Shown here one piece after another: positions 1 to 10,640 of a stretch of DNA of 64,000 nucleotides. A program made the translations under genes and the position numbers. The notes under the pieces are model-generated. The model searched no databases and was not told where the DNA came from. It was given only the letters and a program-made list of their open reading frames with translations. Source of the stretch: Zygnema cylindricum (lineage: Eukaryota; Streptophyta; Zygnematophyceae; Zygnematales; Zygnemataceae); assembly GCA_037447655.1 (NCBI GenBank), contig JBBHKE010000259.1, forward strand, positions 1-64,000, read 5' to 3'. Positions within the stretch are counted from its first letter, which is position 1. Each line of letters opens with the position of its first letter.

Positions 1-361
1 CTCTTCCCTCCCGCGCCCTCTCGCCCTCACTCTCTCCTCTCTCTACTCTCGCCCTCACTCTCTTCTCTCTCTCCTCTCGCCCTCACTCTCTACTCTCGCC
101 CTCACTCTCTACTCTCTCTACTCTCGCCCTCACTCTACTCTCGCCCTCACTCTCTACTCTCGCCCTCACTCTCCCTGTCTCATGATCTCTGTCTCTCGTC
201 CTCTCCCACTCTCACTTTCACTCTCTCTTTCTCTCGTTAGTGATTCAATTACTGTTGAACAATGTAATTGCATAATCTGAATAAAATCCAGAAAGAGAAA
301 CACCCTCCTTGCTGACTTGTGTTTTCCTCTCTCTCTCCCTTTTCCCCCGTGGTCTCTCCAG
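1..361 (+). other. Intron of LCIB-like copy A, pyrimidine-rich
   Basis: This is the downstream part of the intron before the first visible exon of copy A. It ends in a CAG acceptor at 359-361. Positions 1-235 are a degenerate CT-rich minisatellite built on CTCTCGCCCTCACT. The stretch 240-330 matches the same intron of copy C (15050-15130), including AATAAAATCCAGAAAGAGAA, so introns as well as exons were copied. No coding signal is seen. Confidence 0.7.
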
Positions 362-2795
362 ACGTGTTCTTTGCCTTCCCCCACGTGTCCATTGGTGAGA
401 GTGGTGAGGTGGGCTCTCTCCTCCGAAGAGGCCGTGGTAAGCCCTCGAGCGCCTGCGGCGCCCTCATCGCCATCAAAGGAGACGCCAAGGCGGGAGGAGA
501 GATCGCCGATGATGACGAGGATGCCGAGTACATCACTCTCAAGAGGAAGGTTCTCAGCCAGGTCAGTGAGAAATTTCTCCAGTTTTCATTAATTTTTCCT
601 CCTTCTCGATGTCCTTTTTGTTTTCTTCCCATGGAGGTTCTGGAGTTTTAAATTTGAAGGATTCTTTCTTTTCAGGGGTCGTTCGATGTTTTTTTATTTT
701 TTGGCTCTCTTCTTCTGTCATTCTGGTATCTGCCTAAGGGTGCGATGTTTTTTCCCTCTCACATTTCTTTCATATGCTAAAAAAATTTAAAAGAAAAGTT
801 GTGAGAGCGATATAAGAACCAAATCCTAATTCAAGTTTTCTTTTCTCGTTGTTGCAATTCCCCAATTTGCCCATCTCCCCAATTTCCCAAATATTCCCAA
901 TTGTTCAATTGCCCAATTTCCCTATTTCCGACATTGGTTGAACTGCCAATTTTCTAATTTTTCCAACTGACAATTTTCGCAAATTTCCCAATCGTTCGGT
1001 CCCCAATTTCGCAAAATTACCAAATTGTCACAGTTCCTTTAAATCCCCAAATTGCCCTCAATTTCCATTTCCCCATTTTCAAGTTCACCGACTTCCCAAA
1101 TTTCTCATATTTCCAAATTTCCAAATTCCCAGATTTCCCAATGCCCAATTTTCTGACCTCCAATTCTCCACTTGCCAATTTTTGGGCAATTTGAATTTGG
1201 GTAAACTTTTGTCTTACTGTCCCATTGCTACTCCACTCACTCCGATTCTCTTTTTCCCTCTGTTTTCCCATTTTCTTTCTCTCCCTCTTTTTGTTCGTTT
1301 AATGTTTTTTCTTACGACAGCCTGTCTGCAAGGACTGTGGCCCAGCTGGTCCTTCTCTCGTTGATGTCACAAAGGCTGCCCTCCAGGTGAGAAAAACTGT
1401 GTAATTTTTTACGTTTTCAAGCTTGATTTTATTATTTTTTTTATTTCAAAACCTTTTGGAATGTCACCGTCTTTGAAAATCAGGACAGTTCTAATATTTT
1501 CCTTGATTGTTTTTATTTTTGATGCAGGTCATTACTGATGATTTGGAGACTCTTATCTCTCAAACTGTCAACCCAGAGACTTCTGATTATGCGGTCATCA
1601 CCGGAGTCCAGATTCACTCCGGTTGCCAGGTCAGTAGAATAAAACAAGAACGAGATTGGAAATGTCTTAAATTTCTCCCTCCTTCCGCTCCTCCCTCTTC
1701 CTCGCCCCTCCCTCTTCCTCTCTCCTCCTTTCTCTCTCTCCATTCTTCCAGTTGCCAGGTCAGTAGGGTAAATCAAGAATTAAAATGCAAATATCTAGGA
1801 GTTTAGTAGAAATGTCCTCTTCTTCTCTCTCTCTCCATTTCCCTCCGGTTTGCTGTGTCAGTAAAATAATACAGGAATTAGCCTGGAAACGCTTTAGTTT
1901 CTCTTTTTTTCCTCTCTCTTCTCTTCCTCTTCGTTATCTTTAATTCTCTCCCGTTGTTCGGTAATTAGAATTCAACGAGATTTAGAGTGGGAATGTGCTC
2001 CATTTCTCTCTTTTTCCTCTTTCCCTATTCCTCTCTATCCTTTTTTCTCCCATTCCCCACTATTACCGGCCCCAGATTCCCTCTGATTGCCTGGACACTG
2101 GAAGTAACACACAGAAAAGCGCCCACAACTCTTTTTTGCTTTCCTTACGCCTTTAGTTGAATTGATCACATGGAGAGATTTCCACCAGTAACTCACTCTT
2201 TTTCTTACTCTCCCGTTTTCCTTTTCCTTTAATTCAGGTTCCTGGAGAGCCTTTCCGTCTCGACAGAACTGTTGACTACGTCGCACCCGGAACTATGTGA
2301 GTTTTTGTTCTCAAATTTTCTAATTCTTTCAATAGATTAAATTTGTTGTCCTGTTTTATTTCTGTACAAAGCTTGTCTGGACTGTCAATTACCGTATAAC
2401 ACTATGTTTCCTCTTTTTAGGTAAGTGTTCGTTTCTTTCCTTCATTCTACAAACAGGGCTAATTACCTCTGTCGATTTCTGACAGTTTTCAGTTTATTTG
2501 TATTTTTCATCGATTACTGTCAGTTATTGACAAAATATTTGTCGTACAGTTTTTACCGTTGTATTTGTACTTTTCATCGACTACTGACAGTCATTGACAA
2601 TATATTTACTTTTTACCAATTACTGACAGTTGTTGACAATATATTTGTACTTTTCATCAAACACTAACAGTCATTCATTGTACAATTGTACTTTTCAGGT
2701 ACGCTGTGATCCGCGGCGAGAAGCACATCCTCCATTGTGAAGTCAACCAGATCAGCGCTATCAAGTCCGTCAGCGCGGACCTGGTGACTGTTTAG
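362..2795 (+). CDS. LCIB: LCIB-family (theta/beta-type carbonic anhydrase-like) protein, copy A, 3' part
   Basis: These are the last five exons of a gene that starts before the window: 362-561, 1321-1386, 1528-1629, 2238-2296 and 2699-2795, all with GT-AG borders; the stop is TAG at 2793-2795. About 173 residues are visible. The first exon base pair completes a Tyr codon begun in the previous exon, as in copy B. Visible family blocks are VFFAFPHVSIGESGEVGS, SSACGALIAIKGD (its Cys matches a zinc-binding Cys of the family), VITDDL, DYAVITGVQIHSG, and a C-terminal tail ending NQISAIKSV. In Chlamydomonas, LCIB is a plastid protein needed in low CO2 for CO2 recapture near the pyrenoid, and family structures have a beta-carbonic-anhydrase fold. 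The assignment rests on motif order. Activity is not shown; the first zinc-ligand exon and the His exon lie outside the window. Confidence 0.85.
845..1195 (+). repeat. CCCAATTT-type degenerate minisatellite in copy A intron
   Basis: Short units resembling CCCAATTTC and CCCAATTG are repeated irregularly through the long intron between exons 362-561 and 1321-1386. The same kind of repeat fills the equivalent introns of copies B and C, but not that of copy D. Confidence 0.7.
1630..2237 (+). repeat. Tandem copies of exon end plus splice donor in copy A intron
   Basis: The intron after exon 1528-1629 holds degenerate tandem copies of the exon end and donor. The real junction is GGTTGCCAG|GTCAGTAGA at 1621-1638. 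Copies follow at 1751-1767 (GTTGCCAG|GTCAGTAGG), around 1846-1865 and around 1951-1970, spaced about 97-129 nt apart. The second copy has a full donor and lies 129 nt (43 codons) beyond the first, with no stop in frame between them. Confidence 0.75.
2440..2698 (+). repeat. Tandem repeat in last intron of copy A, ending in a GTAC palindrome
   Basis: Four or so degenerate units of about 50-75 bp containing TTTGTACTTTTCATC and CTGACAGT(T/C)ATTGACAA fill the last intron. The intron ends with the perfect palindrome GTACAATTGTAC (2680-2691) followed by TTTTCAG. Copies B and C keep the same palindrome next to the 3' splice site. Confidence 0.65.
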
Positions 2796-5607
2796 ATGGA
2801 GAAGAAGGAGAAAATCGAGAGGGAGAGGGAGAATATCTAGCTATTGCAGTTTATGCTTTTTAAGGGAAGGAGAAAGAGAGAGAGATGTAGCAATTCCAGT
2901 AAATAGGGAGAGATCGCAGGGGGAGGGAGAGGAGAGATGTAGGATGACATTTCTGTACAATGTACAGAAAAAGCTGTAGGAAAGGGTTCGTGTATAAAAG
3001 TTTGTTTTTGGGTCTGACATAAGCTGTTTGCTGTTTTTCTTTCAACTTGTATAGTGGCGAACAGAAATATGGTTTATGGGTCTTGCTTTTATTACCAAGT
3101 TAGGGAAACATTATATAGTATACTGGGAATTTTAGTTTTGTAATGGAGAAAGGGTGTAAGAAGTATCGAAAAATCAGGTAATCGACCGCTACTCAAAATT
3201 GATTGGGCTCTCGGAATTTCGTTGGATCAAAAGCTGGGTGTCATGGTTCTGAAAAAGGAAAAGAAAAAAAGGGAAAAAAGAAATAAAAGAAAAGGGGAAA
3301 GGTCCGGAGGTAAAGGAAAAAGAGGGAGAAATAAAAGAAGAGGGGGAAAAAAAATTATTTTAACATTGGTTTCTTATTATGAGAGGTTTAAAAAAAATAA
3401 CATGTATTATTTGTTCATCATTGTAAACGGTCTAGTGTCAAATTGTCCGTTCACTCTTAGATTTACAGATATCGACAAACTATTACTATTGGTATCACTA
3501 ACGTCACCGCGAGTGACCGTCCAGTTGTTGTATATATTAATAATTACAAATGGCTATTGTTGTGCTCCAACATTAAAAGGTTCAAACCTTTGTTCAACAC
3601 GTTGCAGCGTTTCTAAAATTTGGTAAAACGTTTGTTGACATCATTTTCCCAAGATTTCAACGTATATTCCTCATTTAAATAATCGTGCTCAACGTTTAAA
3701 CTCGCTTATTTTTACCTTTTATCAGATTATGTCTGCTTTACGTTTACGTTAGGGTTTGTCTCACCTTTGGCTTCTAAGGAGCTCTCATTACGTTCGTAGC
3801 CAGCGTATTAATTCGGAAGGGATTCATATAATTAATTGCTCGCATGGAGGGGAACATCCTATGACGTATGATTTGGTGCGAGATGCAACTGTTGAGGTTG
3901 ATACCAAAGCGGGGTACATGTTCAAACTAGAGGTTTCTCATATACTCCCTCCTAACTCTTAGTATAGAGGCTTTCAAAGCCTTGGGGTTGACTTTGTTTT
4001 CCTCCGCGTGGAGGACCCCTCATGACATGGTCATACTGCATCCGACTGGGACACACGTTTCTTCTCGTGCAAGCACGGTGGTAGATGACAGGCTAGGCCT
4101 CATAGATCGTCTTCCAAGAGATCCAGTCCACATCCACGAGCTTCAAGTTTGTGGACCCTAGTTTGTTAAGGTTGTGGGTAGTCATCTACGGTAGGTTTCT
4201 CTCTTTGTGGGTAGTCATCTTTGGTAGGTTTAGTTAGTGTTGTGTATTGATAGCCTTTTAAAGATAATTAATTTATACCTTTTACTAACATATGAATAAT
4301 CAACACATCGTTTCGATATATCTGTATTGAAATTGGCTCAATATTTTACCGATATATTGGTTAAATATGTCGAAAAAATATTATCGTGATAATTGATTTT
4401 GTTTTTAGATGATGTTTGTAAGGTTTCATTGGTACAACTTTTTTGTATGTATATATTGTGAGAAACGTATTGGAGTTTCATACTTTGGTTCTACAAAGTA
4501 TGGACCGGATTATGATATGTAACATGACATATTATACATTGTATACCATATATATATAGTACTAAAATAATACTATGTATTTACAACGAACATGAATTTT
4601 ACCAAAAAAGTTAAAAACACCAATTCAAGCACGACTTTTTTTGGCCAAAAATCATAAAATAGTGTTAACAACAATATTCATGGGAGTGGACTAATTAGCT
4701 ACATCTCCCTACACTAAATTAGTATCATATATTCTAATTTCTCATTGACAATAATAAATCTTTAACGCTAATAACTATGGGCAGTGTGTTTTTTATTAGT
4801 TTTGGTGGCTACTTCTTTTAGTTAGCGTTGTCTTGTTTGTTTGTTCTCTATGCCTTTGCTTATCTCTCTTCACTCTTGTCGCCTTTAAAAGTTTTTTTTA
4901 TTTTCTTTCACTCCCCTTAAACCAAGTTGGTTTTCCATAGGAAGTTTTGGAATATAGATTTTTATCTTGGCGCCGATGGTTGAAGACGAAGAACTTAAGC
5001 GTCAATATTGTGGTGTTCGTTAATATAACCGTACTAGATGCTTAGGTATTCTAGCGCCTAATCGAAGCATGGATCCGGCACACATACATACAGTTCTGAC
5101 TACGTACGGATTCGGATACAGTCCCGTTTTGCCGTACGGTATCATAATTCCGCAATCCTGGTTCAGCGCATTTTTTCATTGAAACCGAAGGGCTTCGGTT
5201 CCGGTGTCCTGATCCCCCAAAAAGTTAACAAATCCGAGAGCACGATTCCTCCCCGACAAGAAACCGTTCATTTCTCGTTTTCTTACCGTACAGTACAGGT
5301 AAGTATTGTACTGTTCTACACCATTGCCCGATGAGTACACGTGGCTGTTTCCGATTGTGGTCAACTGCTCCAATGGAAAGATGCGTTTTCTTCTCCGTCA
5401 ACATTATTAGATACGACACCGAAACCGAATGCCTTCAGTTTCAATGGAAAAACGTCTCCATTCATATCCAAATCTTATTTCTGCATAGGTGGCAATTCGT
5501 CCTTCCACGTGGATATACTGCTCACCTCAAACAGATTCGTCCAGATTTTGAATGTACTTCTACAAAAATGTACGGAAATACCGTTTCTCTCAAAAGCAAT
5601 CATGTTC
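2796..5607. other. Intergenic between copies A and B
   Basis: The first 350 bases look like the 3' untranslated and flanking region of copy A and are purine-rich; a TGTAA near 3137 could be a polyadenylation signal, but this is weak. A patch of more balanced composition at 3750-4250 has a short open stretch without an ATG (3756-3962) that I cannot assign. It ends in a direct repeat GTGGGTAGTCATCT (4174 and 4207). From 4250 to 4990 the DNA is AT-rich with nothing recognisable. From 5040 to 5600 it is rich in GTAC palindromes and has a small hairpin (AACCGAAGGGCTTCGGTT near 5183). Confidence 0.5.
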
Positions 5608-5631
5608 CTGAATGTGACCTCGACTCTTGGA
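5608..5631 (+). promoter_or_regulatory. Upstream block shared by copies B and D
   Basis: CTGAATGTG(A/C)(C/T)CTCGACT lies 383 bp upstream of the copy B start codon. A near match occurs 491 bp upstream of the copy D start (20619-20642), with ACATCACTT a little downstream in both. The surrounding DNA has diverged strongly, so this block may be a retained promoter element or the transcription start region. Its function is inferred only. Confidence 0.45.
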
Positions 5632-5730
5632 CAGATTGTGGCCTTCATCATGTTTCCAAGCTACATCACTTAGGCGCCACCTTGACATCATTTGCACCCT
5701 CACTCCACAGTTTCTCTTCCCAGTCTCCAC

Positions 5731-5736
5731 TATAAA
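5731..5736 (+). promoter_or_regulatory. Possible TATA box of copy B
   Basis: TATAAA occurs in the context CCACTATAAACACCC, 260 bp before the start codon at 5991. The intervening sequence is pyrimidine-rich, as expected for a 5' leader, and no better TATA-like site lies closer to the gene. Confidence 0.45.
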
Positions 5737-5990
5737 CACCCACAGTCACGTTTTGTATCTCATCCCTCGCACATTATCTCTTTTTTTCATAAACTTTCCT
5801 TCTCCCTCTCGACCATCCTACAGGAATTTTCCACATTCGCTACATATTCTACTCAATCCTCCCGCTTCTGTCAATTTTAACACATACCCACTTCGCCGTT
5901 TTTTCTCCTCTTCTATCTAATTGTTTAAAAGCAGTGGTTACTTAACTTTTTTGGATTTTTCGTGGTACATTACCTTTTTAAACCGAGAAA

Positions 5991-7888
5991 ATGGCCGCCT
6001 CCACCGTCTCTCTCCAGTGGTCCGGACTCCGATGCCTCGGAAAGGAGACTGCCACATGTCAGAAATCTGTGGCAGTTTCCGCACGAGTGAGCAGGACACC
6101 TGTCATTGTTTTGGCACAGAGCGGAGCTTCCAATGCTGGACAGAGTAAGTACATATTTTGTATGGAAGGAAACGTGTACCCAAGGAACTAGTTGATGATA
6201 AGGAAGAACGAGATTCCGAAAATTGATGATAGACACAAGCATATGTTTCTCTCTCCATTTCTCCCTACCTCTACCTCTCTCTCTCTCTCTCTTTCTCTAT
6301 CCCCCTCTCTCTCTCGCTCTCTCTCTCTCTCGCTCTCTCTCCCTCCATCCCTCTTTCTCTCTCTTTCCTCTCTCTTTCTCTCCCTCATACTTTTTATTGG
6401 ACAAGCTTTTGTCCCTCCTTCCCTCGACTCGTTTTTCTGCTTCCTCTCTTTTGCTTATCCTCTCTAGCTCTTCTTGCCTTCATCACCTTTTCCTAAACTT
6501 CACCACCATCTCCTTATCGACTTATCCACCTGTTTTTCATCCTCTTATCCATTTCTTCTTCTCCTCACCTTCTCCTGCAATCAGTATGTTCTTCTTTTTG
6601 TTATTTTCGCCTGTATCTCCGAGACTCCTCCAACCCTGTCTTTATCACTCCATGCACCTCTTCCTTTCCTTTCCTCTCATGCACATCATCTCTTTTACTA
6701 TTTTTCTCCTACATCACCTTGTCGAACTTCGTCCATTGATCGCTCTCTCTCTCACTCTCTTCTTTTAACTGTACATTAACCTTTCCCCTTCATCCCCTCT
6801 CTCCACTCCCCCCCTCCTCCTCCCTCCTCCCTCCTCCCCTTGCAGACAATGAAGTCTCCATCTCCAACTTGGTCGCCTCTGTCTCTACCTCTGCCCCCGC
6901 CCCTGCGCCTCCTCTCCCTGCTGTCGTGGCTCTCGGAGCTCTTCTCGGAGCCACGGGATACGCCGCCTTCTCCAAACTGACCGCCAAGGAACCAGAAGCC
7001 ATTGCGGCTCCCGTTGTCAGCAACGGAGCCTTGACGTCACCTTTCCAGAAGAGGGCTGCCCCAGCTGCTTTGGCCACCATCAGTTACTATTTCCCCAACG
7101 CAATGCAGGATGAGAGCTTTGTGAGCGCTGTTGCTTCCGAGCTTTTTAACTTGGGATTCAGCAGGTTTGTCGGACTCTCTCTCCCTCCCCTCTCTCTGCC
7201 ATCTCTCTCTCTGTCTCTCTCTTTCTTTCAATTAGCTTTGTGAGCGCTGTTCTACGGAGCTCCTCAATGTGGGAGTCTACAGGTTAAATGAGAACTGGGA
7301 TTTCTGGAGTTTCTTTGCCAAGTTTATCTTTTCTGGTATTATTGTGATTTGGGGTTTTTTCCTTTCCCCGTGGTGGTTTCCCATTTTACAAATGTGCGAT
7401 GTCCTCTTGTCATGCTCAAGGGATTTTAGGATAATGATTGACAAAATTGTCCTTATCCTTCCAACTTTTTGCAGGGAGAACTGCATTGCTTTGGTCAACA
7501 CCTGCCGTGATGAGGTGAGAAATCTCTCTCACCTTCCATTTTTTTGTCCTACCCTTGAGAAATTTTTCTGACGCTTAAAACTACAGCAAATCTTTCCTGT
7601 TCTCACTTTATTTCTTCATTTGACTCTCCCTCATTTCTGTCACTCACAGAAACAATCATATCATTTTCTAGTATAATTGAACCTCTCTCTCCCTCTGTTT
7701 CTTCTCTCTTCCCCCCCAGGTGTGCCGTCCTCTGGCCACCTACATCGACCAGACCTTCGGCCTCTCCTTCAACGTGGCGGGGCTTGGCGGCCTCATCAAC
7801 TGCGGCAAGACTGGAATGAAGGCCGGAATGTCGCACAGCCCCGAGTTCCCCTGCGACCGGGACGGGAAGCCCAGGGAGAGATGTACGC

Positions 7889-7960
<72 letters not shown>

Positions 7961-9693
7961 CCTGCTCTCTCTCTCTCATTTTCTTGTCTTATTACAAAAT
8001 CCTTTTCCTCTATCACTTATTTCCTGTGTTTTGTTGATTTTGTTGTTGTGTTTCTCCTCTCAGACGTGTTTTTCGCCTTCCCCCATGTGTCCATTGGTGA
8101 GAGTGGCGAGGTGGGCTCTCTCCTCCGAAGAGGCCGTGGTAAGCCCTCAAGTGCCTGCGGTGCCCTCATTGCCATCAAGGGAGACGCCAAGGTGGGAGGA
8201 GAGATTGTCGATGATGCCGAGGACGCCGAGTACATCTCTCTCAAGAGGAAGGTTCTCAACCAGGTTAGTGAGCTGTTTCTCAATTTTCTCAGCTTCTCTT
8301 TAGTCTGAGTCCAAAACTTCTTTCAGCTTATATTTTTTAGTAATTAGAGCCTAAAACTTCCCAATTTTCTTATTTTCCAAATCTCACCTTCTGTTTCAGT
8401 TGTCCCATTACTCCGATTGTTACCTCAATTTTCTCAATTGTTCAATTTCCCAATTGCCCATTTCCTGAAATTCCCATTTTTCCAATTGTCCGTTTTCTCA
8501 ACTCTCTCAAATGCTTACTTCCCTGATATCCCAAGTTGACCAAAATGCCGAATTCCCACTTGTCCTAATGGCCAATTCACACAAACTTGCAAATTTTTGA
8601 GTTCCCTTGCATTCCCCATTTACCGAAATCCTTTCATTTTCCCCTTTCTCATTTTTTATCTTCTGCATTGTCGCAATTATCATTTACCCCATCTTCCCAA
8701 TTCACCTAATTTATCTAAACTTCACAAGTATGTATTTTCACTTATTCCGCTATTTACCCAATTCTCCAAATTAAAATAATCCGACTTTCAAAATTGTCAA
8801 TTTCTCCATTTTTTCTAAATCCCTTAAATGCTTTATATGCTCATTTGCCAAATTTTCTCAATCTTCTCGATTCCTAAACCATGCATTTCCCCCTCATTTT
8901 CTGAAATTATTCTTTTTTCTCTCACTCCAACATTCAAACTCTTAGTCTCCAGCTTAGAAACTTCCCCAGTTTCCCTAATGTCCCCAATCTCCCCAATTTC
9001 CGAGTTGAGCTCTTTCCTCCTCTACTCTCTAAGTCTCAAATGCCCTAAATAACCAAGATTTTCCTCATTTACCATATTATTTTACTACACGCCTTGACTT
9101 TCCCCTTACACTAATTTCCAATTTTCCCAATTTCTCCCTTTTTCCGCCCAATTTCTCTAATTGTATGTGAAGATGTCCCTATCTCTTAGTTTCCCAAGTT
9201 GCACATACCCAAGTTCAAGTCTTTTAGTCTTTTCAGAAAATTTCCATCAACCCATTTTCCCAATCACCATATTCCTTAATTTCGTCGAATCTCTCATCTT
9301 CCTCTCCAAACTCGACTTATTAAATTTTTCAACTTCTTAAACTTCGCCGTTTCCACTTTTTTCCAGTTTTCCAGAAGGCTAGGTTAAAAATTTCTAGCTG
9401 TCTTCGAGAAAAAGACTTCAACTAGAGAATGATACAGTGGAATATTATTGACATGGACCTATTTCTTTCTCCTCTCTTTCTCTTCTCTTCCTCTTCTCTT
9501 TCCCTTTTTCCCCTCTTTGTTTCCTTCTTTTCTCTTTTTTCTTATGACATGCCCGTCTGCAGAGACTGTGGCCCAGCTGGTCCTTCTCTTGTTGACGTCA
9601 CAAAGGCTGCCCTCCAGGTGAGAAACAATGCCTGTTGTCTTCAATTTTCTGGGTTAACTTTGCTAGTTTTAACTATGTGGAGGTGGACAGGGC

Positions 9694-9727
<34 letters not shown>

Positions 9728-10640
9728 ATTTCTAAGTTTTACAACCATTCTTGTGGGTTACCAGAGGTAGAAAAACCTTACAGAAGTCTTTGTTGTTCCT
9801 TAAAAATCAAAAGTTGTTTGTCGTTCTCTGGTGCAGGTGATTACTGATGATTTGGAGCTCCTTATCTCCCAGACTGTGAACCCAGAGACTGCCGATTATG
9901 CGGTCATCACTGGAGTCCAGATTCACTCCGGTTGCCAGGTCAGTGGAAGGAAACAAATTAGTGTGGAGAACGTTTAACTTCTCTTTTGCCTGTCCTCTTC
10001 TCTTTCTATACTCTGGTTTGGGTCAGTTGACACTTTTTTCAGAGTTAGTTTCTTCCATTTTTTTTCAACTTTGACACTATTTACTGCCTGTATCTGCTGG
10101 TTCCTGACTTTGAACTTTTCTCTTTCCTCTCCCTCTCTCTCTTCTTCTCCCTTTCCCACTTTTCCTCTCCCTCTCCTCTCCCTCTCTTCTTCACTGCAGG
10201 TTCCTGGAGAGCCTTTCCGCCTTGACCGACTTGTTGACTACGTCGCACCTGGAACAATGTGAGTTACATCCTCAAATTTTTAAATTCTCAATGCCCTTCT
10301 TTATTACTCACACAGCAAATTATTTCTGTTGATTACTTCAGTTTTTACAATATATTTTTCACCTTCAAGCATTCTATCAGTTGTCTTTACCTTGGTTTTA
10401 ATCATAGATTTTATTATTTCGTACAGTTTGTACTTTTAATGGCTTCCTGACAGTCTTTTCGATGGCATTTGTAATTTTCATGAAATACTGCCAGTTTTCA
10501 TCATGGTATTTGTACTTTACTGACTGTACAATTGTACTTTCAGGTACGCTGTGATCCGCGGCGAGAAGCACATTCTCCATTGTGAAGTCAACCAGATCAG
10601 CGCTATCAAGTCCGTCAGCGCGGATCTAGTGGCGGCCTAG
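5991..10640 (+). CDS. LCIB: LCIB-family (theta/beta-type carbonic anhydrase-like) protein, copy B, complete exon set
   Basis: Nine exons: 5991-6144, 6846-7164, 7475-7514, 7720-7882, 8064-8263, 9552-9617, 9837-9938, 10200-10258 and 10544-10640. They sum to 1200 nt, or 399 residues plus TAG, close to Chlamydomonas LCIB. Residues 1-50 are rich in Ser, Ala and Arg and begin MAASTVSLQ, a plastid transit-like start. Residues 75-93 form a hydrophobic segment, then the family core follows: RAAPAALATISYYFPNAMQD, NTCRDE, CGKTGMKAGMSHSPEF, FAFPHVSIGESGEVGS and SSACGA. Likely zinc ligands by family comparison are Cys168, His210 and Cys257, with Asp170 near the site. A role in CO2/bicarbonate conversion or CO2 recapture in the plastid is inferred. 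Oddity: the acceptor before 9552 reads ACATG where A and C have ACAG, a one-base insertion that destroys AG; without use of that site the reading frame breaks. Confidence 0.85.
6265..6400 (+). repeat. CT microsatellite in copy B intron 1
   Basis: An interrupted CTCTCTCTCT array lies in the first intron, followed by a long pyrimidine-rich stretch up to the acceptor at 6845. Long open frames through it are composition artefacts. Confidence 0.8.
7236..7282 (+). repeat. Duplicate of exon 2 end inside copy B intron 2
   Basis: A second, degenerate copy of the end of exon 2 (compare 7117-7164) with its own borders: CAATTAG before it and GTTAAATG after it. It is 47 nt where the original segment is 48 nt, so including it would shift the frame. 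The copy C pseudogene keeps the homologous fragment (14043-14092, 50 nt) preceded by the same CAATTAG. Confidence 0.75.
7893..7957 (+). repeat. (CT)n microsatellite in copy B intron 4
   Basis: An almost pure CT dinucleotide run of about 65 bp begins ten bases after the donor of exon 4. A similar interrupted run follows exon 4 in copy C (14720-14800). Confidence 0.9.
8400..9260 (+). repeat. CCCAATTT-type degenerate minisatellite in copy B intron 5
   Basis: Irregular repeats of CCCAATTT, TTCCCAAT and related units fill most of the 1.29-kb intron between exons 5 and 6. This is the same intron and the same repeat type as in copies A and C. Confidence 0.65.
10526..10537 (+). promoter_or_regulatory. 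Conserved GTACAATTGTAC palindrome at last 3' splice site, copy B
   Basis: A perfect 12-bp palindrome lies six bases before the terminal exon at 10544. It is identical in copies A (2680-2691) and C (16801-16812), while the intron around it has diverged. It could be retained by recent ancestry, or contribute to a branch or acceptor region or to a GTAC-binding factor site. No function is shown. Confidence 0.4.

Noticed and set aside
3756-3962. Open frame of 68 codons in the A-B intergenic region
   Set aside because: It has no ATG, no recognisable domain and no splice context. Kept only as an unassigned patch.
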